DNA of 64,000 nucleotides from Microcaldota archaeon (GCA_020854825.1 JAHKLY010000002.1:157487-221486); one strand, 5' to 3'; numbered from the stretch's first letter, positions 10,401-18,685 are shown. The notes: generated by a model not told the origin, from the letters alone. Made by a program: numbers and translations.

Positions 10401-10671
10401 TTTTTATCTCCTTATTTGCTAAAGGATTTTTTGCTGAAAGTAATGGAGTAAAGTACCACTGATATTGTGAATATTCCTTTAAGTATTCTTGATCAGAAGA
10501 TAAAGATACATTTCTCCAAGTAAAATTTGCATTTATGGATCCATGGCCTTTAAGAGAAACATCAGTTATATGAACTTCTGTTTTATATTTTTGAGGTATT
10601 ATATTTGAATAACTAATTGAAATTAGTAATAACATAACCACACTAAGTATGATAATATTTATATTTTTCAT
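7432..10671 (-). CDS. Giant membrane-anchored protein with C-terminal zinc ribbon, unknown
   Basis: A 1079-residue protein with an N-terminal signal segment (about residues 5-22), an extracellular domain of about 155 residues and a membrane span (NPLCIFVIILSGIIFAAMFF, about 182-201). A very long charged cytoplasmic part follows, with alanine-rich helices near 230-260 and coiled-coil stretches near 560-960. The C-terminus carries a zinc ribbon, CPICGHNN then CEKCNF, followed by a short degenerate tail. It is the first gene of an operon with the lipoprotein at 5340-7418. The topology suggests linking a surface lipoprotein to a cytoplasmic scaffold. No homologue recognised. Confidence 0.6.
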   Translation of the reverse strand: MKNINIIILSVVMLLLISISYSNIIPQKYKTEVHITDVSLKGHGSINANFTWRNVSLSSDQEYLKEYSQYQWYFTPLLSAKNPLANKEIKIYVSETMPDFYLCSNKITNSNGQLIITDFNVECGKNLSEYAAIKFVFLGSNEYGALEHIFYVSNTPFTADSFNSLYLILVKVISDVNRNPLCIFVIILSGIIFAAMFFQGDNPLQVFDITQPRLPKAMEGLGGIVGKIKLEAKAGVILNSHNAAKATAKVAALSASVYSVSDRIAKKERDKDKSNLLSTVRNNKRLNSLQKIYLYQLISRGELARARKMINGSITLPSDYIGLSKMIAYESSKSPIELRQAYLRKKLLEKQIGYYDKNGVFIEGKYVKSLMGVGVTGTMLDSKSNKLIEGAPDGKGGVIKSPIYVGKVRRVPLVGLSVSLGQQVLGGFKKDITDSLKFWKNPAKGFKSMIKKNYEGSLGVVVAGSLKPLSVPIESPSDMMTKLKRTYVEHDLYKGMNNSIILFTGKNYGEISNPKGKKNTRDIEKILVFDELSRTQKNQLIKELEQTGYLTKGEININTQLTERKRVDIILRLFKDIKFRKTAGAESKLLLNTYSEINATLDNYERNGNKYDFAQVNYVRSLARRYDAAKLLLDSTRGKKEDKQRYLELFVQESSGAKEAVDILLNEGKFKWQALTTALGFTETLGFSDPSLPSSIEFKKSIHEQAENKVRSKGISFEEALNESNKEHNGALQTRITDIRHELVNLIAGHEYAKQKREGKDVTYNDTYKKLEKKYNNWSRRDPIKFLDEITNEFYKYNKNRTGTNFNEEYSKAIRDIDSFLIFYDEVFKEEYKRGTSKEYSYEKKSAAFLSKKEYVDTLQREGYLDKIEKAEGRVAEAQEEMVRINLEAMNEFTKYLTKHPGEVVGSDKGIKLVYENGNYRVVYAGSEPIKEMEEKLSESLKLRVFSDKPVDDIDTWVNRGFLAEREERFGELRPNMINTNVPPIIGGMLNINLTPVKQKCPICGHNNDIDSKKCEKCNFEFTNQKEQVEKFDPSKEYDYSSINGLEYIGKISGVKSYEDPVMMEKIKYLIRLGRIRIE

Positions 10672-10738
10672 AATAATATTCCTGCTTTTGTATTTTAAAA
10701 CCTTTTTGATATGTTTTTATACATATATTTCTATAAAA

Positions 10739-11245
10739 TCAAATTTCATTCCAGTCTTGTTCAAAAACTGATATAAAATTTTGCACTGAACATGAAGTTA
10801 AAACTGCTGCTTCTCTATTAGAAGTAATAGCAGAATAACTAAAATTAGTACTCCCAACAAAAACTTTTTTTCCATCAATTATCATAAATTTTGAATGAGT
10901 TCTACTAAATTTTCTTGGGGCCCATTTTACATCTATCTCATTTGAAATTAAATTATAAAAACAGTCTTCATTTGATTCTATTTCCTGCTCCAATATAACT
11001 CTCACTTTAACTCCCCCATTGTTTGCATCAATTAATGCTTGCCTTAAACTATTACTAGAAAAAACATACATTTCAACATCAATGGATTTTTGTGCATTAT
11101 TGATTATATCTAAAATTCTAGCTTCAGAGTTAGGAGAAAATATAGGTTCTACATAACAATTCGTGTTAAAATTTATAAAAATAATAAAACATAATACTAA
11201 TGAAATAAAAAAACCAATTACTGCTGATTTCATATCAATTTTCAT
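10739..11245 (-). CDS. Phospholipase D-family protein, single HKD motif (Nuc/EndA-like)
   Basis: A 168-residue protein with an N-terminal membrane anchor/signal (about residues 8-28). One PLD catalytic motif follows: HSKFMIIDGKKVFVGSTNFS near residue 117, the HxKx4D pattern. Strands ahead of it (DVEMYVFSS, VKVRVILEQ) fit the PLD fold. Single-HKD proteins of this length dimerise to make the active site and are usually nucleases (Nuc/EndA), so an extracytoplasmic or membrane-bound nuclease for DNA uptake or scavenging is plausible. A lipid substrate cannot be excluded. It lies 15 bp downstream of the tRNA-Arg gene on the same strand. Confidence 0.8.
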   Translation of the reverse strand: MKIDMKSAVIGFFISLVLCFIIFINFNTNCYVEPIFSPNSEARILDIINNAQKSIDVEMYVFSSNSLRQALIDANNGGVKVRVILEQEIESNEDCFYNLISNEIDVKWAPRKFSRTHSKFMIIDGKKVFVGSTNFSYSAITSNREAAVLTSCSVQNFISVFEQDWNEI

Positions 11246-11259
11246 AAAAACACCAAAAA

Positions 11260-11510
11260 CGGGCCTGATGTGATTGTCAGATCTTTTTTAGATAATCTAC
11301 CTAAGCAAAATCATTTGAATTCGTGAACCATTATCCTTTTGGAGTAAAAGCTTTTTCTTTTGGTAAAGAAAAAGGGTTACACACGACCTATTGCTTAGGA
11401 GGCAATCGCTCTATTCTCGCTTTCTTTCTTTTATTTAAAGATCTTTCTTTTTAATGAAAATTTCTTTCTTTTTTAAAAAGAAAGAAAGTTCCAAGCTGAG
11501 CTACAGGCCC
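11260..11510 (-). tRNA. tRNA-Arg(CCT) with three introns (D-loop, 53/54, T-loop)
   Basis: Read on the minus strand, acceptor GGGCCTG (from 11510) pairs with CAGGCCC ending at 11261; discriminator G is at 11260 and no CCA is encoded. The anticodon CCT is at 11399-11397 inside a continuous arm (ATTGC/GCAAT). Intron 1 (about 11414-11489, 76 nt) splits the D-loop: central helix CTTG/CGAG, bulges GAA and AAT. Intron 2 (about 11320-11379, 60 nt) lies between 53 and 54: central helix CGTG/CACG, bulges TGT and AAT. Intron 3 (about 11275-11314, 40 nt) lies in the T-loop after TTCAA, with a weaker motif. Removing all three gives a 75-nt standard tRNA with T-loop TTCAAAT. The gene sits one base after the stop of the upstream small CDS. 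Confidence 0.9.
11461..11487 (-). repeat. Pyrimidine/purine hairpin inside the tRNA-Arg D-loop intron
   Basis: TTTCTTTCTTTTT pairs perfectly over 13 bp with AAAAAGAAAGAAA, leaving a one-base loop. The same T3CT3CT4 core hairpin recurs at 37284-37314 (3' of dnaK) and 63101-63128 (tRNA-Glu intron). Confidence 0.75.
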
Positions 11511-11511
11511 G

Positions 11512-11760
11512 TTAATTATTAATTTTTAAATTAATCTCATCATCTAATATTTTTTTATTTAAAGAAAAAACAATATACATTCTATAATTATTTTCTTTAA
11601 GACCTTCAAAATATTCAGTTATTTGCGCTTTCAACTCTAAAATATCTGAAAAGTTTCTTTTCATTTTTAAGTTTGCATTAAACATAAGAATATCCTTCTT
11701 TGTTTGTTTATATTCTTCACTCCGTACAAAATTTTCTAAATCTTTTAGATCTTCAAACAT
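11512..11760 (-). CDS. Small hypothetical protein (82 aa)
   Basis: An 82-residue charged, helical protein without membrane segments or recognised motifs. It overlaps the end of the 11753-12001 gene by 8 bp, so the two small proteins are translationally coupled and may act as a pair. The stop codon lies a single base from the 5' end of the intron-containing tRNA-Arg, implying one transcript. Codon use matches neighbours. A toxin-antitoxin role would be a guess; there is no signature for it. Confidence 0.6.
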   Translation of the reverse strand: MFEDLKDLENFVRSEEYKQTKKDILMFNANLKMKRNFSDILELKAQITEYFEGLKENNYRMYIVFSLNKKILDDEINLKINN

Positions 11761-12001
11761 ATTCTCTTCCCCTAACTTCTTTTTTTAATGCGTATAGAAT
11801 TTCTATGCTAGTATCCATCTTATCTAAATTTAATTTATTATTTAAATCCCCTAATGTAGTTAAATTATTTGTTATCTTTCTCAATAATATATTCGTCTCA
11901 TGTTCGATTGGAAATTCTTTTGAATTTAAATTCCCATATAAAATATATTCTAATACATTTTCACAAGCTTTGTCCTTTTTAGGATTTAAAGAAAATCTCA
12001 T
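11753..12001 (-). CDS. Small hypothetical protein (82 aa), coupled to its downstream neighbour
   Basis: An 82-residue soluble protein, helical in the C-terminal half (HETNILLRKITNN, DTSIEILYALKKEV). No recognised family. It begins 22 bp after the presenilin-type protease gene and overlaps the next small gene by 8 bp, so all belong to one minus-strand operon that continues into tRNA-Arg and the PLD-family gene. The helical content would suit a small DNA-binding or adaptor role, but nothing in the sequence proves it. Confidence 0.6.
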   Translation of the reverse strand: MRFSLNPKKDKACENVLEYILYGNLNSKEFPIEHETNILLRKITNNLTTLGDLNNKLNLDKMDTSIEILYALKKEVRGREYV

Positions 12002-12023
12002 ATTATTAATACTTCAAAAAACT

Positions 12024-12962
12024 TTATAACCCTAATGTTAATCTTAATATATAAAATATTCCTAATCCTAATAAGCAACCCGCAGTTAAAGGAGGCAATG
12101 CAGGCAAAAATATTTTTTTATTAAGTATATAATATATTAATACTATAAATGCCGTTGTTGCACCTATTATTACTGATAAAGTCCCAAGTAAACCAAAAAC
12201 ATAATATGAAGAAACTGAAACCATTATTGGCATAATTAAATCTCCTGTACCTAATTCCATTTTTTGTCTTTTATTATCTTTAAAAGAATAATTATCCTCT
12301 TTGATATTTCCTTTAATATTACTCTTTTCTTCATTAATTTTATTAACTTCCGTTATTTTAACATCTGAATTTCCAACTTGTAAAGAAAAAGATAAATTTC
12401 TCTCACTTAATGCTTTTGCAAAAGTTATCATATGTTTGGTTTTAAATACTGCAATATAGTCATAAACTGATAAACATATCATCAATAAAATAGCTGGCCA
12501 AAAACCTAAAGAAAATCCAAAAATAGCACCAACTCCTGCACTAGATAAAATTGCTGCGATGTTTCTTGCTTTATGCGTAATCCATTTAGTGCTTGCAAAA
12601 ATAAACGCAATAATAAATGCAAATATAAAGGACCAATCAATTCCAAAAATTGGAAAAAATGAATATAATAAAATAAAAAATACTATATTTGAAGAAAATA
12701 AAATAATCATAAATTCTATAGACCTAAAAACAAATACTCCTTTATAATATTTAATAATTAAATAAAATACTAGCGCACCAAATAACATATAAAAAATAAA
12801 AAATACTGCATTCCATAAACTCCCAGTTTCTCCTATAGGATTTACACGCATATCTTCAAATTCAGGTACTAACTCACTTTTTGTTATTAATAAAACCCCT
12901 ACTAATGCGCCAAGTAATTGGGCAATTATAAAGAAAAATATTAATTTATATACAAAATTCAT
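12024..12962 (-). CDS. Presenilin/signal peptide peptidase-type intramembrane aspartyl protease
   Basis: A 312-residue polytopic protein with about nine membrane spans. The three presenilin signatures are in order: the YD aspartate in SVYDYIAV near residue 168, the GxGD aspartate in ELGTGDLIMP near 239, and the PAL motif in LPALPPL near 290. A soluble charged loop of about 55 residues separates the two catalytic aspartates, as in archaeal presenilin homologues. These enzymes cleave membrane helices, for example leftover signal peptides. It lies 12 bp downstream of mcm. Together with the PrsW-like protein at the window start this genome carries at least two classes of intramembrane protease. 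Confidence 0.88.
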   Translation of the reverse strand: MNFVYKLIFFFIIAQLLGALVGVLLITKSELVPEFEDMRVNPIGETGSLWNAVFFIFYMLFGALVFYLIIKYYKGVFVFRSIEFMIILFSSNIVFFILLYSFFPIFGIDWSFIFAFIIAFIFASTKWITHKARNIAAILSSAGVGAIFGFSLGFWPAILLMICLSVYDYIAVFKTKHMITFAKALSERNLSFSLQVGNSDVKITEVNKINEEKSNIKGNIKEDNYSFKDNKRQKMELGTGDLIMPIMVSVSSYYVFGLLGTLSVIIGATTAFIVLIYYILNKKIFLPALPPLTAGCLLGLGIFYILRLTLGL

Positions 12963-12974
12963 ACTAGCTACTCC

Positions 12975-15029
12975 TTAAAATTGATCAGCAATTTTTACAT
13001 ACCCTGTTTTTGGTTTATATAACTCTCCTTTATATATTAATTCTTCAATCAATCTTTTTGCAAGGTCCTTATCAATATCAAATTCACTAGCCCTTTCAAT
13101 TACTTCTTTTATTTCTGCCATTTCATTTGTCTTATTTATCTCTTCAACTATCTTAAGTATTATCTGAATCTTATCAATTTGTGATTTTGGTTTACCTGTT
13201 GCAAGAATATCTATATCATAAACTCCTGTTTCTTGATCCATACCTATTTTTTGCATCATCCATTCCATAAGTGAAATAGCAAGGTCTGAATCTTTTAACA
13301 TAACCTTATCACTCAATCTTAATTTTGCTCCTGCTTCTGCCATTCTTACTAATCCTTCAATTTGTCTAGGAGTAATTGGGATTGCTCCTGTTTTTTTACC
13401 CATTTTTCTCATTTTTGAATAATAATCTTTAATCTTATTAGATGCCTCTTCGGTTAAAATAGGTCTAATATGTTGTCTTGAATATGCAATATATTTTTTA
13501 AGAAATTCTCTTTGAACTAAAGATTCATCTGCAATAACTTGAGTATCATCTGCAGATAATTTATGTGAACTTAAAATTTTTTCAGCTAGTTCTCTATCTC
13601 TTGTTTCATCTAAAATATCCATAATCGGAAAAATTAAATCAAACCTAGATAATAATGTTGGTGGTATATTGAACTGTTCTGCAGGAAATTTATTGGGATC
13701 AAATCGTCCATATTTAGGATTTGCTGCTGCTAATATTGATGTTTTTGATTTTAATCTCGCAACTATACCTGCTTTCGCAACACTGATTGTTCCACTTTCC
13801 ATTACTTCATGCAATGAAGATCTTTCATCTTTGTCTATTTTATCAAATTCATCAACACCTACAATCCCACCACTTGCTAATACTAGTGCTCCTGCTTTTA
13901 ATGTCCATCCTCCATCACTTAATTCATCTTTTTCAACTGAAACTGTTAAACCAACACCAGAAACTGATTTACCTGAAACATACAAACTTTTTGGAGCCAA
14001 ATCTACAACATATTGAAGTAATCTTGATTTAGCTGCACCAGGATCCCCAATTAATAAAATATGTATATTATCCCTGATTTTTGCTCCTCCTACCATCTCT
14101 TTACCTTTTGTTCCTCCAAATAATTGAAGTGCAATTGCTTGTTTAATTTCATCATGTCCATAAATTCCAGGTGCAATAGACTTTACAACCTTTTCAAATA
14201 ATTTAGAATCTTTTGAAAATTCTAATATTTTTTTCTTATCATCTTCTGTTATTTCTAATTCTTCAAAATCCTGCTGTATGCCTTTAACATAAATTACATC
14301 TAAATATCTAGTATAAATTAAAGACGTTGCATTTTTTGAAAAAGTAGAAGGCGGTCTTAATCTCAATACTCCAGTTATTTCTACGGTATTCCCAGGTATT
14401 GTTGAATTAACTAAATCGTCTTCCATCCATAATTCTAATCTTGCAGGAGGAGTTCCTCCTTTCACTCTTTCTAAAAGTTCTTGAATCTCAGCTCTTTGAA
14501 CATCTAAAAACTCAGAATCCTCTTCAATTAGTTTTAATGCTTTTCTTTTACATGCATCACAAAAAGTGGGAATACTAATACTAGAAGACAAAGGAACTTT
14601 ATATATTGCATCACAAACATCACATTTATATACTGCAATTTTAACTCTATGTTTTATTTCAGCCCTCTTTGTTACTACTCCTTTAATATTAATTAATTTG
14701 CCCAAGTATTTTGAACCCATACTTTCTATTAACATCCCTGACTCTGGAAGATTAAAAAAACGTACATGTGGTTTAAACTCAATTCCAGGAGCAACAGCTA
14801 AATTCATATCTAATAATGCTTTAACTGCAGCTTTCAAAATCATATCTGGTTTTTCAATTAATTGATCTGCTAATTCTGGACTAAATTTTTCAAAATCTTC
14901 ATAATCAACAGATAAACTTTTTTGGGTAGGGTATCTAGAAACCAAAGAGTATATCTTTTTTTTGTAATTCGATTCAAAAAAATCTTGAATTTCTTTTATT
15001 ACTGGTTCTAAATTTAACTCTTCTGCCAT
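12975..15029 (-). CDS. mcm: Replicative DNA helicase MCM
   Basis: A 684-residue replicative helicase that unwinds DNA 3' to 5' as a hexamer. The N-terminal domain carries a C4 zinc site (CDVC near residue 135 and CDAC near 157). The AAA+ core has Walker A GDPGAAKS near 330, Walker B VGVDEFDKID near 390 and the arginine-finger motif LLSRFDLIF near 455. A winged-helix tail follows (ASEFDIDKDLAKRLIEELIYKGELYKPK). Intact, with no intein in Walker A. The start ATG is preceded by a GGGGT purine tract, and a TATA-like run lies further upstream. The downstream presenilin-type gene begins 12 bp later. Confidence 0.97.
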   Translation of the reverse strand: MAEELNLEPVIKEIQDFFESNYKKKIYSLVSRYPTQKSLSVDYEDFEKFSPELADQLIEKPDMILKAAVKALLDMNLAVAPGIEFKPHVRFFNLPESGMLIESMGSKYLGKLINIKGVVTKRAEIKHRVKIAVYKCDVCDAIYKVPLSSSISIPTFCDACKRKALKLIEEDSEFLDVQRAEIQELLERVKGGTPPARLELWMEDDLVNSTIPGNTVEITGVLRLRPPSTFSKNATSLIYTRYLDVIYVKGIQQDFEELEITEDDKKKILEFSKDSKLFEKVVKSIAPGIYGHDEIKQAIALQLFGGTKGKEMVGGAKIRDNIHILLIGDPGAAKSRLLQYVVDLAPKSLYVSGKSVSGVGLTVSVEKDELSDGGWTLKAGALVLASGGIVGVDEFDKIDKDERSSLHEVMESGTISVAKAGIVARLKSKTSILAAANPKYGRFDPNKFPAEQFNIPPTLLSRFDLIFPIMDILDETRDRELAEKILSSHKLSADDTQVIADESLVQREFLKKYIAYSRQHIRPILTEEASNKIKDYYSKMRKMGKKTGAIPITPRQIEGLVRMAEAGAKLRLSDKVMLKDSDLAISLMEWMMQKIGMDQETGVYDIDILATGKPKSQIDKIQIILKIVEEINKTNEMAEIKEVIERASEFDIDKDLAKRLIEELIYKGELYKPKTGYVKIADQF

Positions 15030-15136
15030 TTAATTACCCCATCTATCCACAACAACTAAAATATTATATACAATACATATTTAAATTAGTAATTAAACGG
15101 AAAAGCTTATAAAGAAAAAAAACCATAGTTAAACAC

Positions 15137-15547
15137 ATGGAGTGGGATGTATTTTGTGAAATGATAATTCAAACAACGGATTTTAAAGAAGCAAAAGAAA
15201 GTGCTAAATTAAAAACAGAAGAAAAAACTAAATTACCAACGGCTGAACGATTAAAAGACTTAGATAACACTTTTAGCGAAACAAGGGAGATACTCTTTTT
15301 TAGGAGATTCACTCCAAAGTCAAAATATAATGATTTTAAATTAATAGAACCTTGTTTGGGTTTTTATGCAGATACTCAATTTTCAGAGTTATTTTTAGAT
15401 TCTATTAGAGATTCTAAAACAATTAAAGAAAAATTAAACACAATTTGTGTTTTTGGAAAAAATTTAAATTTAAAAAGAGTTAAAACAACTCTTAAATCAA
15501 TTAAAAAAAGAAAATTAAAGGAATTAATTTCTATTCAGAATATCTAA
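15137..15547 (+). CDS. Hypothetical protein (136 aa)
   Basis: A 136-residue soluble basic protein with no family I recognise. The ATG lies about 23 bp after GCTTATAAAG, a good TATA box, which supports a leaderless transcript and a real gene. Its last 17 bp overlap the end of the convergent gene at 15531-16178. The C-terminal third is strongly lysine-rich (LKRVKTTLKSIKKRKLKEL), suggesting nucleic-acid contact, which is inference only. Confidence 0.55.
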   Translation: MEWDVFCEMIIQTTDFKEAKESAKLKTEEKTKLPTAERLKDLDNTFSETREILFFRRFTPKSKYNDFKLIEPCLGFYADTQFSELFLDSIRDSKTIKEKLNTICVFGKNLNLKRVKTTLKSIKKRKLKELISIQNI

Positions 15548-16178
15548 TCAATTCATATATCCTTTCCATTTCATTAATTGCTATTTCTCTTAATTCTTTT
15601 TCTCCTGCATTTCTAAAATATAAAGAAGCATAAGCAAAAGCAAGTTTTGAATTATTATAATCTTTCTTCTCTTCTAATTCTTTGCCCAATAACATATAAA
15701 CAGATGCTGCAGACATATTAAACCTTTTTTCAATATCTACATCTCTAGGATAATTTAAAAGAACTCTAATAATTAAATGGTGTGCTGCACCATACTCCTT
15801 TTTACACATTAAATTTTCAATACATTTAATTGCTTCTATATGTAATTCATTCATTCGTATAGATAAATCAATATCCTTTTCACGTTCTAATCTTTTTGCA
15901 GATTCATATGAATCCATAAAATAATTGCCTAATTCATAAAAATCCATAAACTTCAATTTCTTATCCCAACCTAAATATCCATTTAACTCCTTAGGTTTTT
16001 CTGAGCTTAATCTAGAAACTGAATTTGATTCAATAAATCCAAATGGGATATCAGACTGTTTTGTCTTCATGTAAGACAATGAAGTTATGGGCATAATATT
16101 AACAAATGTTAAATATGCACTAGTAATAATATTAAATATCCTAAAACCCTTTATTTTATTCTTATTTGTTTTATTCAT
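15531..16178 (-). CDS. Hypothetical membrane-anchored helical-repeat protein
   Basis: I start at ATG 16178 (MNKTNKNKIKG) because an ATTTAAAG TATA-like element lies about 25 bp upstream, fitting a leaderless start; an ATG at 16196 is possible. A hydrophobic segment at about residues 10-32 anchors or exports a C-terminal helical part of about 180 residues. The pattern there (RMNELHIEAIKCIENLM, GAAHHLIIRVLLNYPRD, NSKLAFAYASLYFRNAGE) looks like TPR-type helical hairpins. Function unknown. It is divergent from the Roadblock-tailed lipoprotein gene and overlaps the convergent 15137 gene by 17 bp. Confidence 0.55.
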   Translation of the reverse strand: MNKTNKNKIKGFRIFNIITSAYLTFVNIMPITSLSYMKTKQSDIPFGFIESNSVSRLSSEKPKELNGYLGWDKKLKFMDFYELGNYFMDSYESAKRLEREKDIDLSIRMNELHIEAIKCIENLMCKKEYGAAHHLIIRVLLNYPRDVDIEKRFNMSAASVYMLLGKELEEKKDYNNSKLAFAYASLYFRNAGEKELREIAINEMERIYELIRYSE

Positions 16179-16273
16179 GTTATAACTAATGAACATATGA
16201 GAATTTAAAGTCTCTTATTATATATGATCTTGAATTAATAAAGGTTTTTAAATCTGAATGTATTAGTTAAATT

Positions 16274-18685
16274 ATGGATAAAAAAATAATTTGGATATTA
16301 TTTATATCCCTATTGATTTTTGGATGTACTTCTCCAATATTACAAGAAGGAGGAAATGCTGAATTAATACAAGAAGTGTTTGAAACGGATATAAACAATG
16401 ACGGTTTAATTGAAAGTACTACATATGTTTTTCATGAATCCGAATACAATGAAACTAAAATTCAAAGAATTCTTATAATCAAACCAAAATTTGATTTATC
16501 AAAAATAGAAGCACAGATTCAAGGAAACGCAAGTGATAAATATTATTTCCAAGATTTAACAATTTCAGATCTCAAAATACATTTAACTAATTTTAATAAT
16601 AAAAGAAGTAATGAAATAGCAATAACTGGTGAAGCTCAATGTAAACAATATTTGGGTTTAGGTAGAACTGACTTACCCTGCGTTAGTTTAGACTCTTGTG
16701 CCAAAGCCTGTATGGGTGCACCTTTATGTATGTATATCTACCAATTTGTTGGTGATCCATTTTCACAAGATTTATATGAACTAAATACTGGATTTAATAA
16801 AATGGATACTTATATTTCAGAACTTAATAGTATTTTTGAGGACATAGAAAATACAGAAAATAATTTAAACAAACAAAAAATTGAAGAAATAATTAAAAAA
16901 ATTGAACAAATATCTGTTTTAGGTAATGAAATTAATAATAATCCAATCATTAACAAACAAGTTTATTATTTATGTAACAGAATAAACTATGATAATTATG
17001 AACTTCAATCTATGATGGATAAAATTTCTGAAAATTTAAAAACTAAAGATTCTAATACTGCCCAAATAAAAAAAACAGGTCTAGAAATAGATAATGTAGA
17101 ATATAAAATATACTTACAAATAAAAGAAAAAAGTGATCGTTCATTTTCAACAATTAAAATAACAGATATAATTCCTAAAACTTTAAATATTAACATATCA
17201 AGTTTAGTGGTCAGTTCTAATTTTTCAAAAGTAAATATAACTACTCCTTCTGTAGAATGGAAAATTAATAAAGCAGGAGGGGGAGAAATACAAAGTTTTA
17301 TGACCTATTCTTTCAAATCTAAAGAATTCGTTAATAAAACCTGGATTGAAAACAATATAAAAACTCCTTATGTTTCAGTAGAAACATTCTCACTTGGCAC
17401 AACACCAATAACCTTTGGTATTTTAGCATTTATTAATAGTGTGTTTACATTTTTTTTTGATTTTTCTAATTATTTTATTGCATTAGCATTAACTGGTGCT
17501 TTAATTATAATTTTACTAAGATTGTTTCAAACCATAGTATCACTAATATGGAATACTATAATTGGTACTTCTAAAGGAGAAGATTTTTCTTTAATTAAAA
17601 AAAAATTATTTGGAAAAGCAAATCCTAAGTTCAAACAATACTTTATATTGGGAATTATTCTATCTTTAATCGGAACAATTATACTTCTTATTTCAAACTC
17701 TCAAATCAAAGAAGAAATTATAATTTTAGAATTAATTGGATATAATTTAACTTTAGAACCATTAAACGGAATAAGTGCATTTTTGCTTTCATTAGGCATA
17801 ATTTCTATCTACTTTTCTGCTGAAGACTTCTTCAAAGGAAGTGTATTAAAAACAGGATATTATGAGAGTGCACAGAAAATAGCAAAAAAAGTTAATTTAG
17901 AAAACTTAAAAGAACTCGAAAAAAAAATAGAAGAAGTTGATATTAAAATAAAACAAGCCCTTGAATTAAAAATTGATGTTTCTGATGAACAAGACTTGAT
18001 ATATTCCATACCTATTTCTAGAATTAAAGCCTTGATTCAAAAAAATGATCAAAGAACCGCAAAAAATATTATAGAACAAAGTATCAATAGATGTGACTTT
18101 AATATTGGCACGATAGATAAAAAAATACAAACTGCAACTGATATATGGAAAAATTGGAAAATTAAATTTGATTTATTATTAAAAGAGAAAGGAGAAATTA
18201 GAAAAGAAATGTTAATTGATATCCCAAGAACTTGGAGAAGTTGGACAATTGAAAAATATTTAACAGAAAACTTAGATGAAAATTTGATAATAGAAGGGGG
18301 AATCCTTAAGAAAACGACTATGCCTGTAGTTAAGAAAAAAGGGATAGTTGATATTTTAAATTCTTTAAAAAACGAAAAAATAAAAAATGCATCAATAATA
18401 CAAATGGATGGAAAAACACTTGCGTCATCATTTGATAAAAACATTAATAAATCCCTCGTTGCAGTATTAGTATCTAGAATGATCAAAGCAGTTAAAATAA
18501 TTGAGACAAAAGCAAAAACTGGAAATACTGATTATTTAGTTGCACGTTCAGGTAAAGATCTTTTTTTCGTAAGACCAATAAATAATTTAATCCTATTTTG
18601 TATTACTGATTCTAAAATATCCTTAACTACTCTAATAGAATTAACAAATAAAACTGCTGAAGAATTAGATAAAACAGATTCTTAA
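16274..18685 (+). CDS. Lipoprotein/membrane protein with C-terminal Roadblock/LC7-like domain
   Basis: An 803-residue protein. A lipoprotein signal ends in LLIFGC at residue 18. An extracellular region of about 370 residues follows, with a cysteine cluster near 120-155 and a coiled coil near 180-230. Membrane spans lie at about 385-420, 455-478 and 497-518. The cytoplasmic half has a coiled coil, and the last 110 residues (GIVDILNSL, IIQMDGKTLASSF, FFVRPINNLILFCIT) have the strand-helix order of Roadblock/LC7 domains that bind small GTPases. A transenvelope sensor feeding a GTPase is plausible but inferred. A TATA-like TTTTTAAATC just upstream suggests a leaderless start. Confidence 0.65.
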   Translation: MDKKIIWILFISLLIFGCTSPILQEGGNAELIQEVFETDINNDGLIESTTYVFHESEYNETKIQRILIIKPKFDLSKIEAQIQGNASDKYYFQDLTISDLKIHLTNFNNKRSNEIAITGEAQCKQYLGLGRTDLPCVSLDSCAKACMGAPLCMYIYQFVGDPFSQDLYELNTGFNKMDTYISELNSIFEDIENTENNLNKQKIEEIIKKIEQISVLGNEINNNPIINKQVYYLCNRINYDNYELQSMMDKISENLKTKDSNTAQIKKTGLEIDNVEYKIYLQIKEKSDRSFSTIKITDIIPKTLNINISSLVVSSNFSKVNITTPSVEWKINKAGGGEIQSFMTYSFKSKEFVNKTWIENNIKTPYVSVETFSLGTTPITFGILAFINSVFTFFFDFSNYFIALALTGALIIILLRLFQTIVSLIWNTIIGTSKGEDFSLIKKKLFGKANPKFKQYFILGIILSLIGTIILLISNSQIKEEIIILELIGYNLTLEPLNGISAFLLSLGIISIYFSAEDFFKGSVLKTGYYESAQKIAKKVNLENLKELEKKIEEVDIKIKQALELKIDVSDEQDLIYSIPISRIKALIQKNDQRTAKNIIEQSINRCDFNIGTIDKKIQTATDIWKNWKIKFDLLLKEKGEIRKEMLIDIPRTWRSWTIEKYLTENLDENLIIEGGILKKTTMPVVKKKGIVDILNSLKNEKIKNASIIQMDGKTLASSFDKNINKSLVAVLVSRMIKAVKIIETKAKTGNTDYLVARSGKDLFFVRPINNLILFCITDSKISLTTLIELTNKTAEELDKTDS

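Noticed and set aside
11246-11511. Pseudo-tRNA or remnant of an integrated element
   Set aside because: Ordinary tRNA halves seemed disrupted, but the insertions obey bulge-helix-bulge rules and give a perfect tRNA-Arg when removed.
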